Shown here: piece after piece, positions 43,536 through 51,531 of the stretch
Layout of the letters: every line of letters begins with the position of its first letter
Numbering within the stretch: position 1 is the stretch's first letter
NCBI RefSeq assembly: GCF_023100905.1
Contig: NZ_CP064686.1
Coordinates: 4,154,001 to 4,218,000, forward strand
From: Bradyrhizobium sp. 4
Lineage (GTDB): Bacteria > Pseudomonadota > Alphaproteobacteria > Rhizobiales > Xanthobacteraceae
Direction: 5' to 3'
DNA: 64,000 nucleotides
The notes under the pieces: generated by a model
Told to the model about the DNA's origin: nothing
The model's database searches: none
Seen by the model: only the letters and a program-made list of their open reading frames with translations
Translations under genes and position numbers: made by a program

Positions 43536-43644
43536 CGTCATTGCGAGCGCAGCGACTTGTCCGCGAAGCTTTAGCGAAGGCGGAAGCAATCCAGAATCCC
43601 TTCGCGACGGCAGACTGGATTGCTTCGCTGCGCTCGCAATGACG
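43536..43644. repeat. MITE-like element with 20-bp perfect inverted repeats, copy 1
   Basis: CGTCATTGCGAGCGCAGCGA (43536-43555) and its exact complement (43625-43644) bound a 109-base element with inner 'GAAGCAATCCAGAATC' and 'GACTGGATTGCTTCGCTGCG'. It has no coding capacity. The core is shared with 57477-57557. Confidence 0.85.
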
Positions 43645-43764
43645 GAGTATGAGGCGGCAGCGGCACTCTTCCAGCTTGCATTCAGATTGCAGACACGCCT
43701 TCGCATCCTCGCGGCGCGTTTCGCCCGAGCTTTGCTTCGTCACTCCACCCTCAAATCCAAGAGG

Positions 43765-43878
43765 GCGCAGGGAAGGCCGGGTGCCGGCTGGCACCCGCGG
43801 TCCGCTGCGCGAAAAGCACACGCAGGAAAACCGCACAGCAGCATACAGGTGTAGCCAATCACTCGGCCTTCCCTGCGC
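43765..43878. ncRNA. Possible structured RNA or folded repeat segment
   Basis: GCGCAGGGAAGGCCG (43765-43779) pairs perfectly over 15 bases with CGGCCTTCCCTGCGC (43864-43878), closing 84 bases. Inside is a 7-bp hairpin GGGTGCC-GGCT-GGCACCC (43779-43796), sharing one base with the outer stem. An outer stem with an inner hairpin is an RNA-like layout, but equally fits a DNA repeat. A palindrome CTCCCGGGAG follows at 43905-43914. No known RNA family was recognised; the strand is undecided. Confidence 0.35.
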
Positions 43879-44510
43879 GATGGTTGGACGGCTTATGCCG
43901 TGCTCTCCCGGGAGCCGAGTTTCTTTTGGCCTCCCTCACCCTCGCGAAATTCACCGACACCACGCCGGTTGACGCAGATGCCGCATTCGCCAGAGCTTGA
44001 CCGTAGCAACGACGGCCAGGACCACACGGTTTTGCCGTACGCACGGCCCGCCATTTCGCCGCAGTTTTCCCAGCCCTTGTCGACAAAGCCGGAAACTTAC
44101 AGACGAGACGAAGCCTAGCAGCGCCGCTCGTCGGAACGAAGCCTTGGGCTCACGGAGAGCAATCCGCCCTGCCCTTAGCCTCTCGCACCCGAACGCTGCC
44201 GCGTCCACCGCAAGCCCGGCTCTCGAACGTGACGACCACAAGATCGCCCCTCAAGGATGAGCCGGGATGGGCGACACATACGCCAAAACCGAATTTCGGT
44301 AAAATAGAATATTTTTGCGAGCGCGGATTGACACGGACGTGTCGAGAATTGGTGAGATGTTTTGCCCGACGGACACCGCGACAGCTTCGTGGCGCCTGGC
44401 CGTTCGGCTTTGTCGAGACGGTCTGGACGGCGGTCGCCTTGCGGCGCTGGGTCCGTCGTCGCTATGACTAGACCTCAGCGCCTCACCTTCTTGTTCCTTA
44501 AACGGGCGGG

Positions 44511-44768
44511 CTACGCTCGCCCTCTTGCGCGCTGGGCCTGAGCCCAGGCCGCGGTGACGTCGCGCGGCGGGACGTCGACGCGCCGGATCGGCGTCAACTC
44601 GCCGGAGGCTGAGATGATCGCAGTCTCCTCGCGGCGGCAGCGCGGGCACACGAAGCGGACCTCATTTGGCGAAGCCGACCAGCTCGAACGTTTCACATTG
44701 GCCGCCATCGGCCAGGCCGCGCAATGCGAGCATGACACCAGGAACCGACCGGGATCGAGCATACCCAT
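44511..44768 (-). CDS. Small zinc-ribbon-like protein
   Basis: A protein of 85 residues. Two pairs of cysteines, 'VSCSHCAAWP' and 'VRFVCPRCRREETA', are spaced like a rudimentary zinc ribbon (CxxC...CxxC). The rest is polar with a basic C-terminus. The ATG at 44768 has 'GGAG' nine bases before it; an ATG two codons on is also possible. Function is unknown; the size and Cys pattern resemble the small proteins at 50-51 kb. Confidence 0.55.
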   Translation of the reverse strand: MGMLDPGRFLVSCSHCAAWPMAANVKRSSWSASPNEVRFVCPRCRREETAIISASGELTPIRRVDVPPRDVTAAWAQAQRARGRA

Positions 44769-44881
44769 TCCAAAGGACTCCGCGTCCTGCCATCCCTTCA
44801 ATGATTAACCCATGTGAATCGTTCCGGTGCCAAAACACCGTCAAGACACCCTCGCGGCCCCAAACCAGGAGGCTGATCGGC

Positions 44882-45094
44882 TCAGTGGGCGCCCTTGAGC
44901 GTGCATGACGTGCTGCAGGTGACCGTGTTGCCGTGGTCGCACGCCTTGCAGGCGGCAACGCACTGGGCCATGTCGCGGGGATTGAAGGAGGTGTAGTTCC
45001 GCATCGCGCAGACTGGGGTCGAGCCGGTGATGTCCTGCTCCTGGTTGCAGGCTGCCGTCATGAGTCCAAACATGATGACTGCAAGGAGGCGCAT
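44882..45094 (-). CDS. Small Cys-rich lipoprotein
   Basis: A protein of 70 residues. The signal 'MRLLAVIMFGLMTAAC' gives an acylated Cys16. The mature part holds six further cysteines, among them 'MAQCVAACKACDHGNTVTCS' and 'CSTSCTLKG', which could bind metal or form disulfides. The ATG at 45094 was chosen; upstream residues carry no signal. Function is unknown. It is part of a run of small genes between the repeat region and the cyclase gene. Confidence 0.72.
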   Translation of the reverse strand: MRLLAVIMFGLMTAACNQEQDITGSTPVCAMRNYTSFNPRDMAQCVAACKACDHGNTVTCSTSCTLKGAH

Positions 45095-45244
45095 GGGATC
45101 GCCCTGTGAGGCACGACAAAACAATCTCGCGAGGCGCGCTGCACCGCAGCGAGCCCCCGGCATTTCCACAGCGGAAAATCGCCGCAGGCGTCCCCGCATC
45201 TGCACTGAGGATGCGCGCCAAGTGTTAAGAACGGATTGCCGGCG

Positions 45245-45421
45245 TCAGGCCGCAGCCTTGCTCGCGATTGCCTGCCGCATGTCCACAGCCAATTGGCGGT
45301 ACTGCTCCGAAAGCTTCAGATAAAACTCGCGCTTGGTGCTGTCGGTGGCGAGCCGGGCAATCAGCTCGCATTCGGCGGTGAGCGTCTCGAAGCGTTCGAG
45401 CCTGTTCTCAAGTTCTGTCAT
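45245..45421 (-). CDS. Small conserved hypothetical protein
   Basis: A protein of 58 residues from the ATG at 45421: an all-helical, charged protein ('MTELENRLERFETLTAECEL', then 'REFYLKLSEQYRQLAVDMRQ'), probably forming a two-helix hairpin. No membrane segment and only one cysteine. The conserved hydrophobic spacing suggests a true gene; similar short proteins occur in Bradyrhizobium. A longer frame extends upstream to 45547 but without helix periodicity. Function is unknown. It lies 104 bases beyond the stop of the cyclase gene, on the same strand. Confidence 0.65.
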   Translation of the reverse strand: MTELENRLERFETLTAECELIARLATDSTKREFYLKLSEQYRQLAVDMRQAIASKAAA

Positions 45422-45525
45422 CGGCGTGTCCCCGTCAAACGCCTCAAGGACACCAAACCTAAGCCCGGGAAATAGGTCACGGCGAACATCGTTATCGAGT
45501 AGAATCAATTTTTCCGCGCGGCCGG

Positions 45526-47262
45526 CTATTTCTGCTCCAACCGCCATGCGCCGTCCCAGCCCTCGTCCGGCGGATTGGCCTCGAACCGCGTGATACGGGT
45601 AAGCATTGCCCGCGACGGGCCGTCGCCGGGAACGGCTTCAAGTGCCGCGTTGAAGGCGGTACGGGCCTCGTCGAAGCGGCGGGCGCGATAGGCGGCGAGG
45701 CCACCGGCGTAGTGCGAACGCAGGCTCTCATGCGCGGCAGTGAGCGCGCCTCCCCGGCCCATCACCTCGAAAATAGTTTGCGGCACGCTCTGGCCGGCGA
45801 CCGCAAGACGATCGACTTCGCGCAATTCGAGGTGCGAGCCGATCGCATCCGCCGTCGCCTGCGAGATCAGAATACGGGTACCATAGGTCTTGTTGACGGC
45901 TTCGAGCCGCGAGGCAAGGTTCACGGCGTCGCCCATCACCGTGAAGCTCATCATCAGCTCGGAGCCGATGCTGCCGGTCAGGACCTCGCCGGTGGCGATG
46001 CCGATCCGCAAGTCGCACGGCACCGGCATGGCGCGGATGCCGAGGAGATCCGGGAGCTGCTTCTGGAGCGCGGGCACCTGGTCGGCCATGTCGAGCGCGG
46101 CGAAGCAGGCAAGCTGAGCCTGCTCCTCCTCCTCGATGAAGGGCGGCCCCCAATAGGACATGATGGCATCGCCGATATATTTGTCGATGATGCCGCGGTT
46201 GCTCCTGATCGGACCGGACATGACGGTGAAATAGTGGTTCATCACCCTGACGAGACCGCGCGGGGTCATGCCCTCGCTCATCGAGGTGAAGCCGCTCATG
46301 TCGCAGAACATGATGGTCATCACCCGGCGCTGGCCGTCGATGGCGACCTCCGGCCGGTCTATTAGGCCCTGAACCACCTTGGGATCGATATAGCGGCCGA
46401 AGGTCTCGCGGATGCGCTCGTTCTGGCGCAACTGCTCGACCATGCGGTTGAAGGCGGCAGCGAGCTCCCCGATCTCGTCCTGGGTCGAGACGGTGATGGT
46501 CTTGTCGAAATGGCCTGCCTCGACCTCGCGGGTGCCTGCCAGCAGCAGCCGGACCGGTCGCGTGATCCCGGTGGAGACCATGATTGCAAAGGCAAGTCCG
46601 ACGATCGCCGCGAGGATGGTCACGATGCCCGAGACGATGATCGCCTGGCGCTGATGGCGGATGACCTGCGCGGTGCTCACGAACACCTGCGAGAGCATCT
46701 CGGCGCGGATCGCATCGATCCGCTGGGTGAAGAGATCGCGGAGCGCGTCCACATGGACGAGCACGTCGCGCGTGGCCGCAAAGTCCTTGGCATCGAGCAG
46801 CCGGAGCAGCTTGGCGTCCTCCTCGTCGAGTTCGCGGCGAAGCTCCTTGACTGCATTCTCGATGCGCGTCTCGATCCTGGCGAGTGCCGCGTTGTCCGAC
46901 GGTGTGCTCTCATCGTCGATGATCGCGTTGATCAGCTTTCGCGCGGCTTCGGCCTCCTGCTCGACCTGGGCGTCCGTTTCCCTGAAGATCTTCAGCCGCG
47001 CCGCAAAGCCCTCCTCGTCCGGCGGCGTTTGCATTTTGGCGATCACCATGCGCCGCATCGCCAGCGCCCGCTCCAGCGAACGCACATTGGACCGCGCCAG
47101 GTGGCCGTAAGCCGGAATATACCGCGCGGTCAGCTCATCCAGGAGATGGCCGACGCGGCTCGACATCACCATCGACAGGATCGCGGTGACGACCATCAGG
47201 ATGATGAGGCCGAGCGCAATCCCGACGATCTTGCGCCGGATCGACTGGTTGAAAATCGGCAT
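45526..47262 (-). CDS. Membrane class III adenylate/guanylate cyclase with HAMP domain
   Basis: A protein of 578 residues. TM1 (about 11-33) and TM2 (206-229) flank a helical periplasmic sensor region; HAMP follows (230-285). The class III cyclase domain (310-485) has both metal-binding aspartates, D321 ('FCDMSGFTSMS') and D365 ('DKYIGDAIMSYWG'), and 'LRIGIATGEVLTGSIGS'. The C-terminal 75 residues resemble one or two TPR helices ('YRARRFDEARTAFNAALEAV'). It should make cAMP (cGMP less likely) in response to an unknown signal. It is divergent from the transglycosylase gene. Confidence 0.92.
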   Translation of the reverse strand: MPIFNQSIRRKIVGIALGLIILMVVTAILSMVMSSRVGHLLDELTARYIPAYGHLARSNVRSLERALAMRRMVIAKMQTPPDEEGFAARLKIFRETDAQVEQEAEAARKLINAIIDDESTPSDNAALARIETRIENAVKELRRELDEEDAKLLRLLDAKDFAATRDVLVHVDALRDLFTQRIDAIRAEMLSQVFVSTAQVIRHQRQAIIVSGIVTILAAIVGLAFAIMVSTGITRPVRLLLAGTREVEAGHFDKTITVSTQDEIGELAAAFNRMVEQLRQNERIRETFGRYIDPKVVQGLIDRPEVAIDGQRRVMTIMFCDMSGFTSMSEGMTPRGLVRVMNHYFTVMSGPIRSNRGIIDKYIGDAIMSYWGPPFIEEEEQAQLACFAALDMADQVPALQKQLPDLLGIRAMPVPCDLRIGIATGEVLTGSIGSELMMSFTVMGDAVNLASRLEAVNKTYGTRILISQATADAIGSHLELREVDRLAVAGQSVPQTIFEVMGRGGALTAAHESLRSHYAGGLAAYRARRFDEARTAFNAALEAVPGDGPSRAMLTRITRFEANPPDEGWDGAWRLEQK

Positions 47263-47587
47263 GGGCGCGGGACAATGGGCTGAAGGGAAAAGGCCTTGGA
47301 ACCCAATACATCGGATTTGCCGCCGGGAATACGCGCAATTTGGCCGCTTGTGGCGTCCTGAACCGCCGCAATCGTCGCGCGAGCCCTGTTCGTTAATGAA
47401 AGGTTAAGAAGCCCGCTCGACCCGGCGTTGTACAGGTTCCCTCGCTCCATCCGTATTTCGCCGCATTGTTGGAACAGCTTGAGGATGCGAAACGACGTCG
47501 TATCACCATTTTTGACGCCGTTTTGATTCTCGAGCCGCATCTCGTCGCGGACTTTGGTTTGTACTGGTTTCGCAGGGGGACCACGGA
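47263..47587. other. Divergent intergenic region
   Basis: 325 bases between the cyclase and Slt-type genes. No coding frame stands out. It is slightly AT-richer than its surroundings near 47450-47560 and contains a TTGACG (47510 region) that could be a -35 element for the transglycosylase gene, but no convincing -10 is paired with it. Confidence 0.4.
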
Positions 47588-49777
47588 ATGAACCAGTGCC
47601 TACGCTCGCTCGCGTGTGTCGTTGCCGTGGCCGCTTTGGCCTTCATCCCTACAGAGCTGGCAGCGAAGAGCAGTCACAAATCGTCCGTGCCGAAGAAGAC
47701 GCATGAGGCGAAAGCCGGCAAGCAGCGCCATGCCTCCGCCGGCAAGGCGCGGCACGGCAAGCATGCCGAGGCCAAGCGCAAGTCGAAGAAGCAGGACGAC
47801 GCCCCCTCAGACAAGGCGGCAGCCCCGCCGCTGACCGGCGATCTCGCCGCGTTGAAGGATGCCATCGATCTCGCACGGAAGGGGAAGACCGAGGACGCGA
47901 GCGCGGCGCGCGACCGCATTGCCGACCCGGCGGGGCAGAAGCTCGCCGACTGGTTCATGCTGCGCCATTCCGAAAGCACGGCGAATTTCAAGCGCTACGC
48001 CGCCTTCCTCGCCGCCAATCCGGACTGGCCGAGCAGCGCGCTGCTCCGCCGCCGTGCCGAGGCGCGGCTGTGGCAGGAGAAGGCCGACGCGGCGACCGTG
48101 CACAAATTCACGATGGACCGGCCGACCAGCGCCAAGGGCAAGTTCGCACTCGCCCGCGTGCTGATGACCGAGGGCGACAGCGACAGGGCCGCGCGTCTGG
48201 TGCGCAATGCCTGGCGCACGGACGAATTGTCCGAACGCAGCGAGGAAGATTCTTACGAAGCGTTTCGCGATCTCCTGACCAGTGAGGATCATCGTGCCCG
48301 CATGGACAAGCGCCTCGGCGCCAAGGACTATGCGGGGGCGCGGCGCGCAGCCAAGCGGCTCGGCGAGGATGCGCTCGCGATCGTCAAGGCCTGCGCCGCC
48401 GTCACCGGCAAGGCCAGCAAGGCCAAGGATTATCTCGAGGACGTCTCAGCCGAGGCGCGCCGTGACCTCGGCTATGTGCTGTGCCGCGCGCAATGGCATC
48501 TCCAGAATGACCGCATCGACGACGCGGCCGAGGTGATCCTGGCCGCCGCGCCCGATACGATGGCGGCGCAAGACACCGACGCCTGGTGGCGCGAGCGCCG
48601 CCTGCTCGCGCGAAAACTGCTCGACCAGGGCAAGTTCAAAACCGCCTATGACGTGGTGCGCTCGGCGGCCGTGCCCACGATGGAGGTTTATCGCGTCGAC
48701 TATCACTTCATGTGCGGCTGGATCGCGCTGCGCTATCTCGACGATCCCAAGGCGGCGATGACGCACTTCGCCGCGATCGACGAAGGCTCGGCCAACCCGA
48801 TCGCGCTGTCGCGCGCGCATTATTGGCGCGGCCGCGCGGCCGAGGCGATGAACGCAACCGCCGATGCGCGCCTGAGCTATCAGGCAGCGGCGCGCTATCC
48901 GACCGCCTATTACGGCCAGCTCGCCCGCGCCAGGCTCGGCCTCGACCGCATCGAGCTGCGCGCGCCCTCGCTTGTGCTGGCAGCAGTCGACGCGCCGCCC
49001 GCGGACGAGCGCGTACGCGCCGCCGACATGCTCTACGGCGTCGGTGAGCGCGACATGGTGTTTTACTACGCCGAGGATTTCGCCAAGGAGAGCACCGACG
49101 TGGCGGCACTCGAAGCGCTCGGCGAGCTCGCCGGCCGGCGCAACGATGCGCGCGTGATGCTGGAGGTCGGCAAGTCGGCGCTGGCGCGCGGGCTCGCGCT
49201 CGATCACTACGCCTTCCCGACCATCGGCATCCCTGAACATAAGCAGGTTGCGCCCGCGATCGAGCCCAGCGTGATCTATTCGGTGGCACGCACCGAAAGC
49301 TCGTTCGACCAGCGCGACAAATCGGCCGCCAACGCAGTCGGGCTGATGCAGGTGACGCCGGAAGCGGGCCGCGACACCGCAAAGCGCTTCGGCCTGACCT
49401 ACGACTGGGATAAGATGGTCTCCGATCCCGTCTACAACACGCAGATGGGCGCGGCCGAGCTCAGCGCGCTGATGTCGGAATACCGCGGCAACCAGATCAT
49501 GACCTTCGCCGGCTACAATGCCGGCCGGGGCCGCGTGCGCGAATGGGTGCAGGCGCGCGGCGACCCCAGGGATCCCAAGGTCGATCCGGTCGACTGGGTC
49601 GAGCGCATCCCGCTGTCGGAGACGCGCAACTACGTCCAGCGCGTGATCGAAAACGTGCTGGTCTACCGCGCGAGGTTTGAGGCCAGCAGCGTCGTCGCGG
49701 CGAAGTCCGAGCAGCGCGTTACGACGCCGAACGTGGGCGCGATGCCGACGGCATCGGCCGCAGCCGCCGCGCCCTAG
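47588..49777 (+). CDS. Soluble lytic murein transglycosylase (Slt70 type)
   Basis: A protein of 729 residues. A signal peptide ends near 'LAAKSS' (27). A very basic Lys/His-rich linker (30-80) precedes a long helical, superhelix-like region (90-540) and the C-terminal catalytic domain. The catalytic Glu570 is in 'SVARTESSFDQRDKSAANA', followed by 'VGLMQVTPEAGRDTAKRFG' and 'AGYNAGRGRVREW'. It releases 1,6-anhydromuropeptides during wall turnover or septum splitting. The basic linker is unusual and could bind polyanions or DNA, which is inference. It is the second lytic transglycosylase of the window. Confidence 0.93.
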   Translation: MNQCLRSLACVVAVAALAFIPTELAAKSSHKSSVPKKTHEAKAGKQRHASAGKARHGKHAEAKRKSKKQDDAPSDKAAAPPLTGDLAALKDAIDLARKGKTEDASAARDRIADPAGQKLADWFMLRHSESTANFKRYAAFLAANPDWPSSALLRRRAEARLWQEKADAATVHKFTMDRPTSAKGKFALARVLMTEGDSDRAARLVRNAWRTDELSERSEEDSYEAFRDLLTSEDHRARMDKRLGAKDYAGARRAAKRLGEDALAIVKACAAVTGKASKAKDYLEDVSAEARRDLGYVLCRAQWHLQNDRIDDAAEVILAAAPDTMAAQDTDAWWRERRLLARKLLDQGKFKTAYDVVRSAAVPTMEVYRVDYHFMCGWIALRYLDDPKAAMTHFAAIDEGSANPIALSRAHYWRGRAAEAMNATADARLSYQAAARYPTAYYGQLARARLGLDRIELRAPSLVLAAVDAPPADERVRAADMLYGVGERDMVFYYAEDFAKESTDVAALEALGELAGRRNDARVMLEVGKSALARGLALDHYAFPTIGIPEHKQVAPAIEPSVIYSVARTESSFDQRDKSAANAVGLMQVTPEAGRDTAKRFGLTYDWDKMVSDPVYNTQMGAAELSALMSEYRGNQIMTFAGYNAGRGRVREWVQARGDPRDPKVDPVDWVERIPLSETRNYVQRVIENVLVYRARFEASSVVAAKSEQRVTTPNVGAMPTASAAAAAP

Positions 49778-49868
49778 CTTCGCGACGCCGGGGCTGGACG
49801 CGGCGTGAAGCTGGATGCAGTGACTGCGACCGACCTCTCTGCGCGGGTCCGCATCGTTTGGCGAGCCG

Positions 49869-50168
49869 TCACCTCCTTCCGTGGTCAGAGGGTTCGTACG
49901 CGCGCAGAAATGCTTCCGTCAGCGAGCGCGAGAGCGCGCCCGTCGGCAGTATCCAGTTCCAGCTCGACACCGTGATCGCCTCGAGCGAACCGCGGTAAGG
50001 CCAGAGCATTTCCACCGTCGTTTGCTGATATCGACGGTAGCAATCATAGTCGCAGTACCGCCGCTCAGCGCGCACATGGCGGACGTAACTCGCGCCCAGC
50101 GGCTGGGCGCACGCGCTGCAGGTATCGCCGCAGCGAGGCCCTTCCTGATTGACGAGCATGAATCTCAT
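49869..50168 (-). CDS. Small Cys-rich protein, 'MRFxLVN' type
   Basis: A protein of 99 residues from the ATG at 50168, eight bases after 'AGAGG'. 'MRFMLVNQEGPRCGDTCSAC' holds a CxxxCxxC group and 'RRYCDYDCYRRYQ' a CxxxC pair, so a zinc site is likely. The C-terminus is helical. It shares the 'MRF.LVN' start, the Cys spacing and a 'YC.Y.CY' block with the next gene, so the two are paralogues. No function is known. Confidence 0.65.
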   Translation of the reverse strand: MRFMLVNQEGPRCGDTCSACAQPLGASYVRHVRAERRYCDYDCYRRYQQTTVEMLWPYRGSLEAITVSSWNWILPTGALSRSLTEAFLRAYEPSDHGRR

Positions 50169-50225
50169 CGTCATGTCCTCTCACCCTGACGGCAAATCCA
50201 CCGTCGGTTTCGCTCTCCTGCCCGT

Positions 50226-50414
50226 TCAGGACGCCGCTCGCGTGCGTCCCTCGATCAACGGCGCAGCTTCGCCATGAAGCGCGTAGCACTCGTAGCCGCA
50301 GTAGGGCAGCAGCGTCTTCGCTTCGCGAAGATAGCCGCTGCTGATCTCCTCGCAGCACCAGAGGCAGAACGTTTTGCGGAAAGGGGTCCTGCCGTTCACC
50401 AGTATGAACCTCAT
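50226..50414 (-). CDS. Small Cys-rich protein, paralogue
   Basis: A protein of 62 residues from the ATG at 50414, which has 'GGAGG' six bases upstream. 'MRFILVNGRTPFRKTFCLWC' and 'LLPYCGYECYALHGE' contain CxxCC and CxxxC groups expected to bind zinc. The start overlaps the stop of the frameshifted secreted protein by 4 bases, suggesting coupled translation. Related proteins occur in several copies in Bradyrhizobium, from memory. Function is unknown. Confidence 0.65.
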   Translation of the reverse strand: MRFILVNGRTPFRKTFCLWCCEEISSGYLREAKTLLPYCGYECYALHGEAAPLIEGRTRAAS

Positions 50415-50807
50415 GTGGCGCCTCCGAGCGCAAAGCAGTAGACCGTGTCGACGAGAGAGGCGGACGGCGGCGGCGCGCAAAGATGGTTGCGGCCGTCGGG
50501 ATTATCCCTGTTTCGCTCGACCTTCTGAGGTGGAATGAGGATGTATTTCCCGTCTTCCCGGCGCAGCGCGTAGATGCTTTCCTCGACTCGCCGTATCTCC
50601 GTCGGGTAGCAGTCGGCGTTGCTGCAGCAAGTCAGCACCGGATTGTCCGGCATGTGCCAACTCGAATAGAACTGGCTCGTGCAGCAGCAGATCCCGAGGC
50701 GGATGACTACGATGTGCGCCATCCTGTCCGGCCTCGTCCGCCTCCGCTCCCGTCATCAACGAAAGCGGCAGCGTGATCGCCAAGAGGAGCTTGCAACAAC
50801 GGTTCAA
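50411..50807 (-). pseudogene. Secreted Cys-containing protein, apparently frameshifted
   Basis: The frame from 50807 gives a good signal peptide ('MNRCCKLLLAITLPLSLMTG') and about 20 residues of mature protein ending near 'RDLLLHE'. The next frame, entered near 50668-50682, continues with 'QFYSSWHMPDNPVLTCCSNA', 'DCYPTEIRRVEESIYALRRE' and 'KVERNRDNPDGRNHLCAPPP', the body of a family of small secreted proteins of unknown function. Joined, they make a natural protein of about 130 residues. Alternatively translation begins at 50722 without a signal peptide. The cause, mutation or base-calling error, cannot be told here. Confidence 0.6.
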
Positions 50808-50861
50808 CGCGCAGCCTCCCGATACAGAATTGCCGAACGCAGCGGATCCGGTGACTGGTGC

Positions 50862-51050
50862 TTACGCCGCCTGAGACCGAAACAGCCATCGGCGATCGCG
50901 TTCGCGGCGCGCCCTGAAGCGATCGAGACATTTCCGGGAGCAAAGCGGCGCTCGCCAGGAATAATACCGGACGAGGCCGAACTTCCCGCTGCAGACGGCG
51001 CAGCTTTTTGCGGCGGAAGGGCGCTCGGAGTGTTCGGGCTTATCGCACAT
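50862..51050 (-). CDS. Small zinc-finger-like protein
   Basis: A protein of 62 residues from the ATG at 51050, preceded by the strong ribosome site 'GGAGGAGAGG'. 'KSCAVCSGKFGLVRYYSWRA' and 'PLCSRKCLDRFRARRERDR' give CxxC...CxxxC, a treble-clef-like zinc site, followed by a strongly basic helix that could contact nucleic acid. No function is known. It lies in the run of micro-proteins at 49.9-51.1 kb. Confidence 0.68.
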   Translation of the reverse strand: MCDKPEHSERPSAAKSCAVCSGKFGLVRYYSWRAPLCSRKCLDRFRARRERDRRWLFRSQAA

Positions 51051-51531
51051 GATCCTCTCCTCCTGGCCTCTGATGGGCGCCTCTGGCGGTCGAGGATCCC
51101 CACGGGCGCTGATGCACAATCATAACGTTCGTCAACGAAATGCGGCTTCTCAATCGTGACCAGCCAGATCATCGGCAAGTCAGCGCCGGCGGAGGCGAAG
51201 CTGGCCTCTTGAGTGCACGACGCCGCGCTACTCGAGTGTTCATGCGTCGCGATCGACACCACTGGATTGCCGGTGAGACTAGTCCCCATGTGACGGGCCG
51301 CTCAATTGTACGGAGGTAAATGCAGCGTATGACTAGGATTGCGCGACCTATACATAGGTTTGTCCGGTGATTTACCGGAGTTTCGTCCGCTCGCAACGAG
51401 ACGGCGCAACGCTGGCAAGCTGCACGGAGCCCGCGAACTTTCGATGCGGAATCCTGCTTTGATCAGGGAATTGCCCCTGCTGTCGCAAAGTGCTCTACTC
51501 GCCCTGCCCCACGCGGGCCGGGACGCTTGCG
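51051..51531. other. Intergenic region upstream of the PAS kinase
   Basis: 480 bases without a credible gene; open frames on both strands change composition and lack ribosome sites. It contains the two dyads at 51346-51379. The segment is AT-richer around 51300-51370 than the coding sequence on both sides, as expected for a promoter region of the two-component operon. Confidence 0.45.
51346..51379. promoter_or_regulatory. Two adjacent dyads, candidate operators
   Basis: ACCTAT-AC-ATAGGT (51346-51359) and TCCGGT-GATTT-ACCGGA (51363-51379) are perfect dyads 3 bases apart, about 150-185 bases before the kinase start. They could be sites for the FixJ-type regulator encoded downstream or for another factor. 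Confidence 0.4.

Larger units (their letters stand above)
43077..44510. other. Gene-free region with repeat and folded segments
   Basis: No credible gene lies in these 1.4 kb; the short open frames are Arg/Ala/His-rich and change between frames. From left to right: an AATCGACCTT direct repeat (about 43134-43155) upstream of ilvD, the inverted-repeat element at 43536-43644, a segment of strong stems (43765-43914), a CG-poorer stretch and a palindrome ACCGAATTTCGGT (44288-44300). Stretches of this sequence (about 43690-44220) resemble sequence found many times in Bradyrhizobium genomes, from memory; that needs a search. Confidence 0.6.

Noticed and set aside
43639..43972. Short open frames around 43.6-44.0 kb
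   Set aside because: They cover the folded segment, change composition and look like the false ORFs seen in repeated sequence; no ribosome site or family match.
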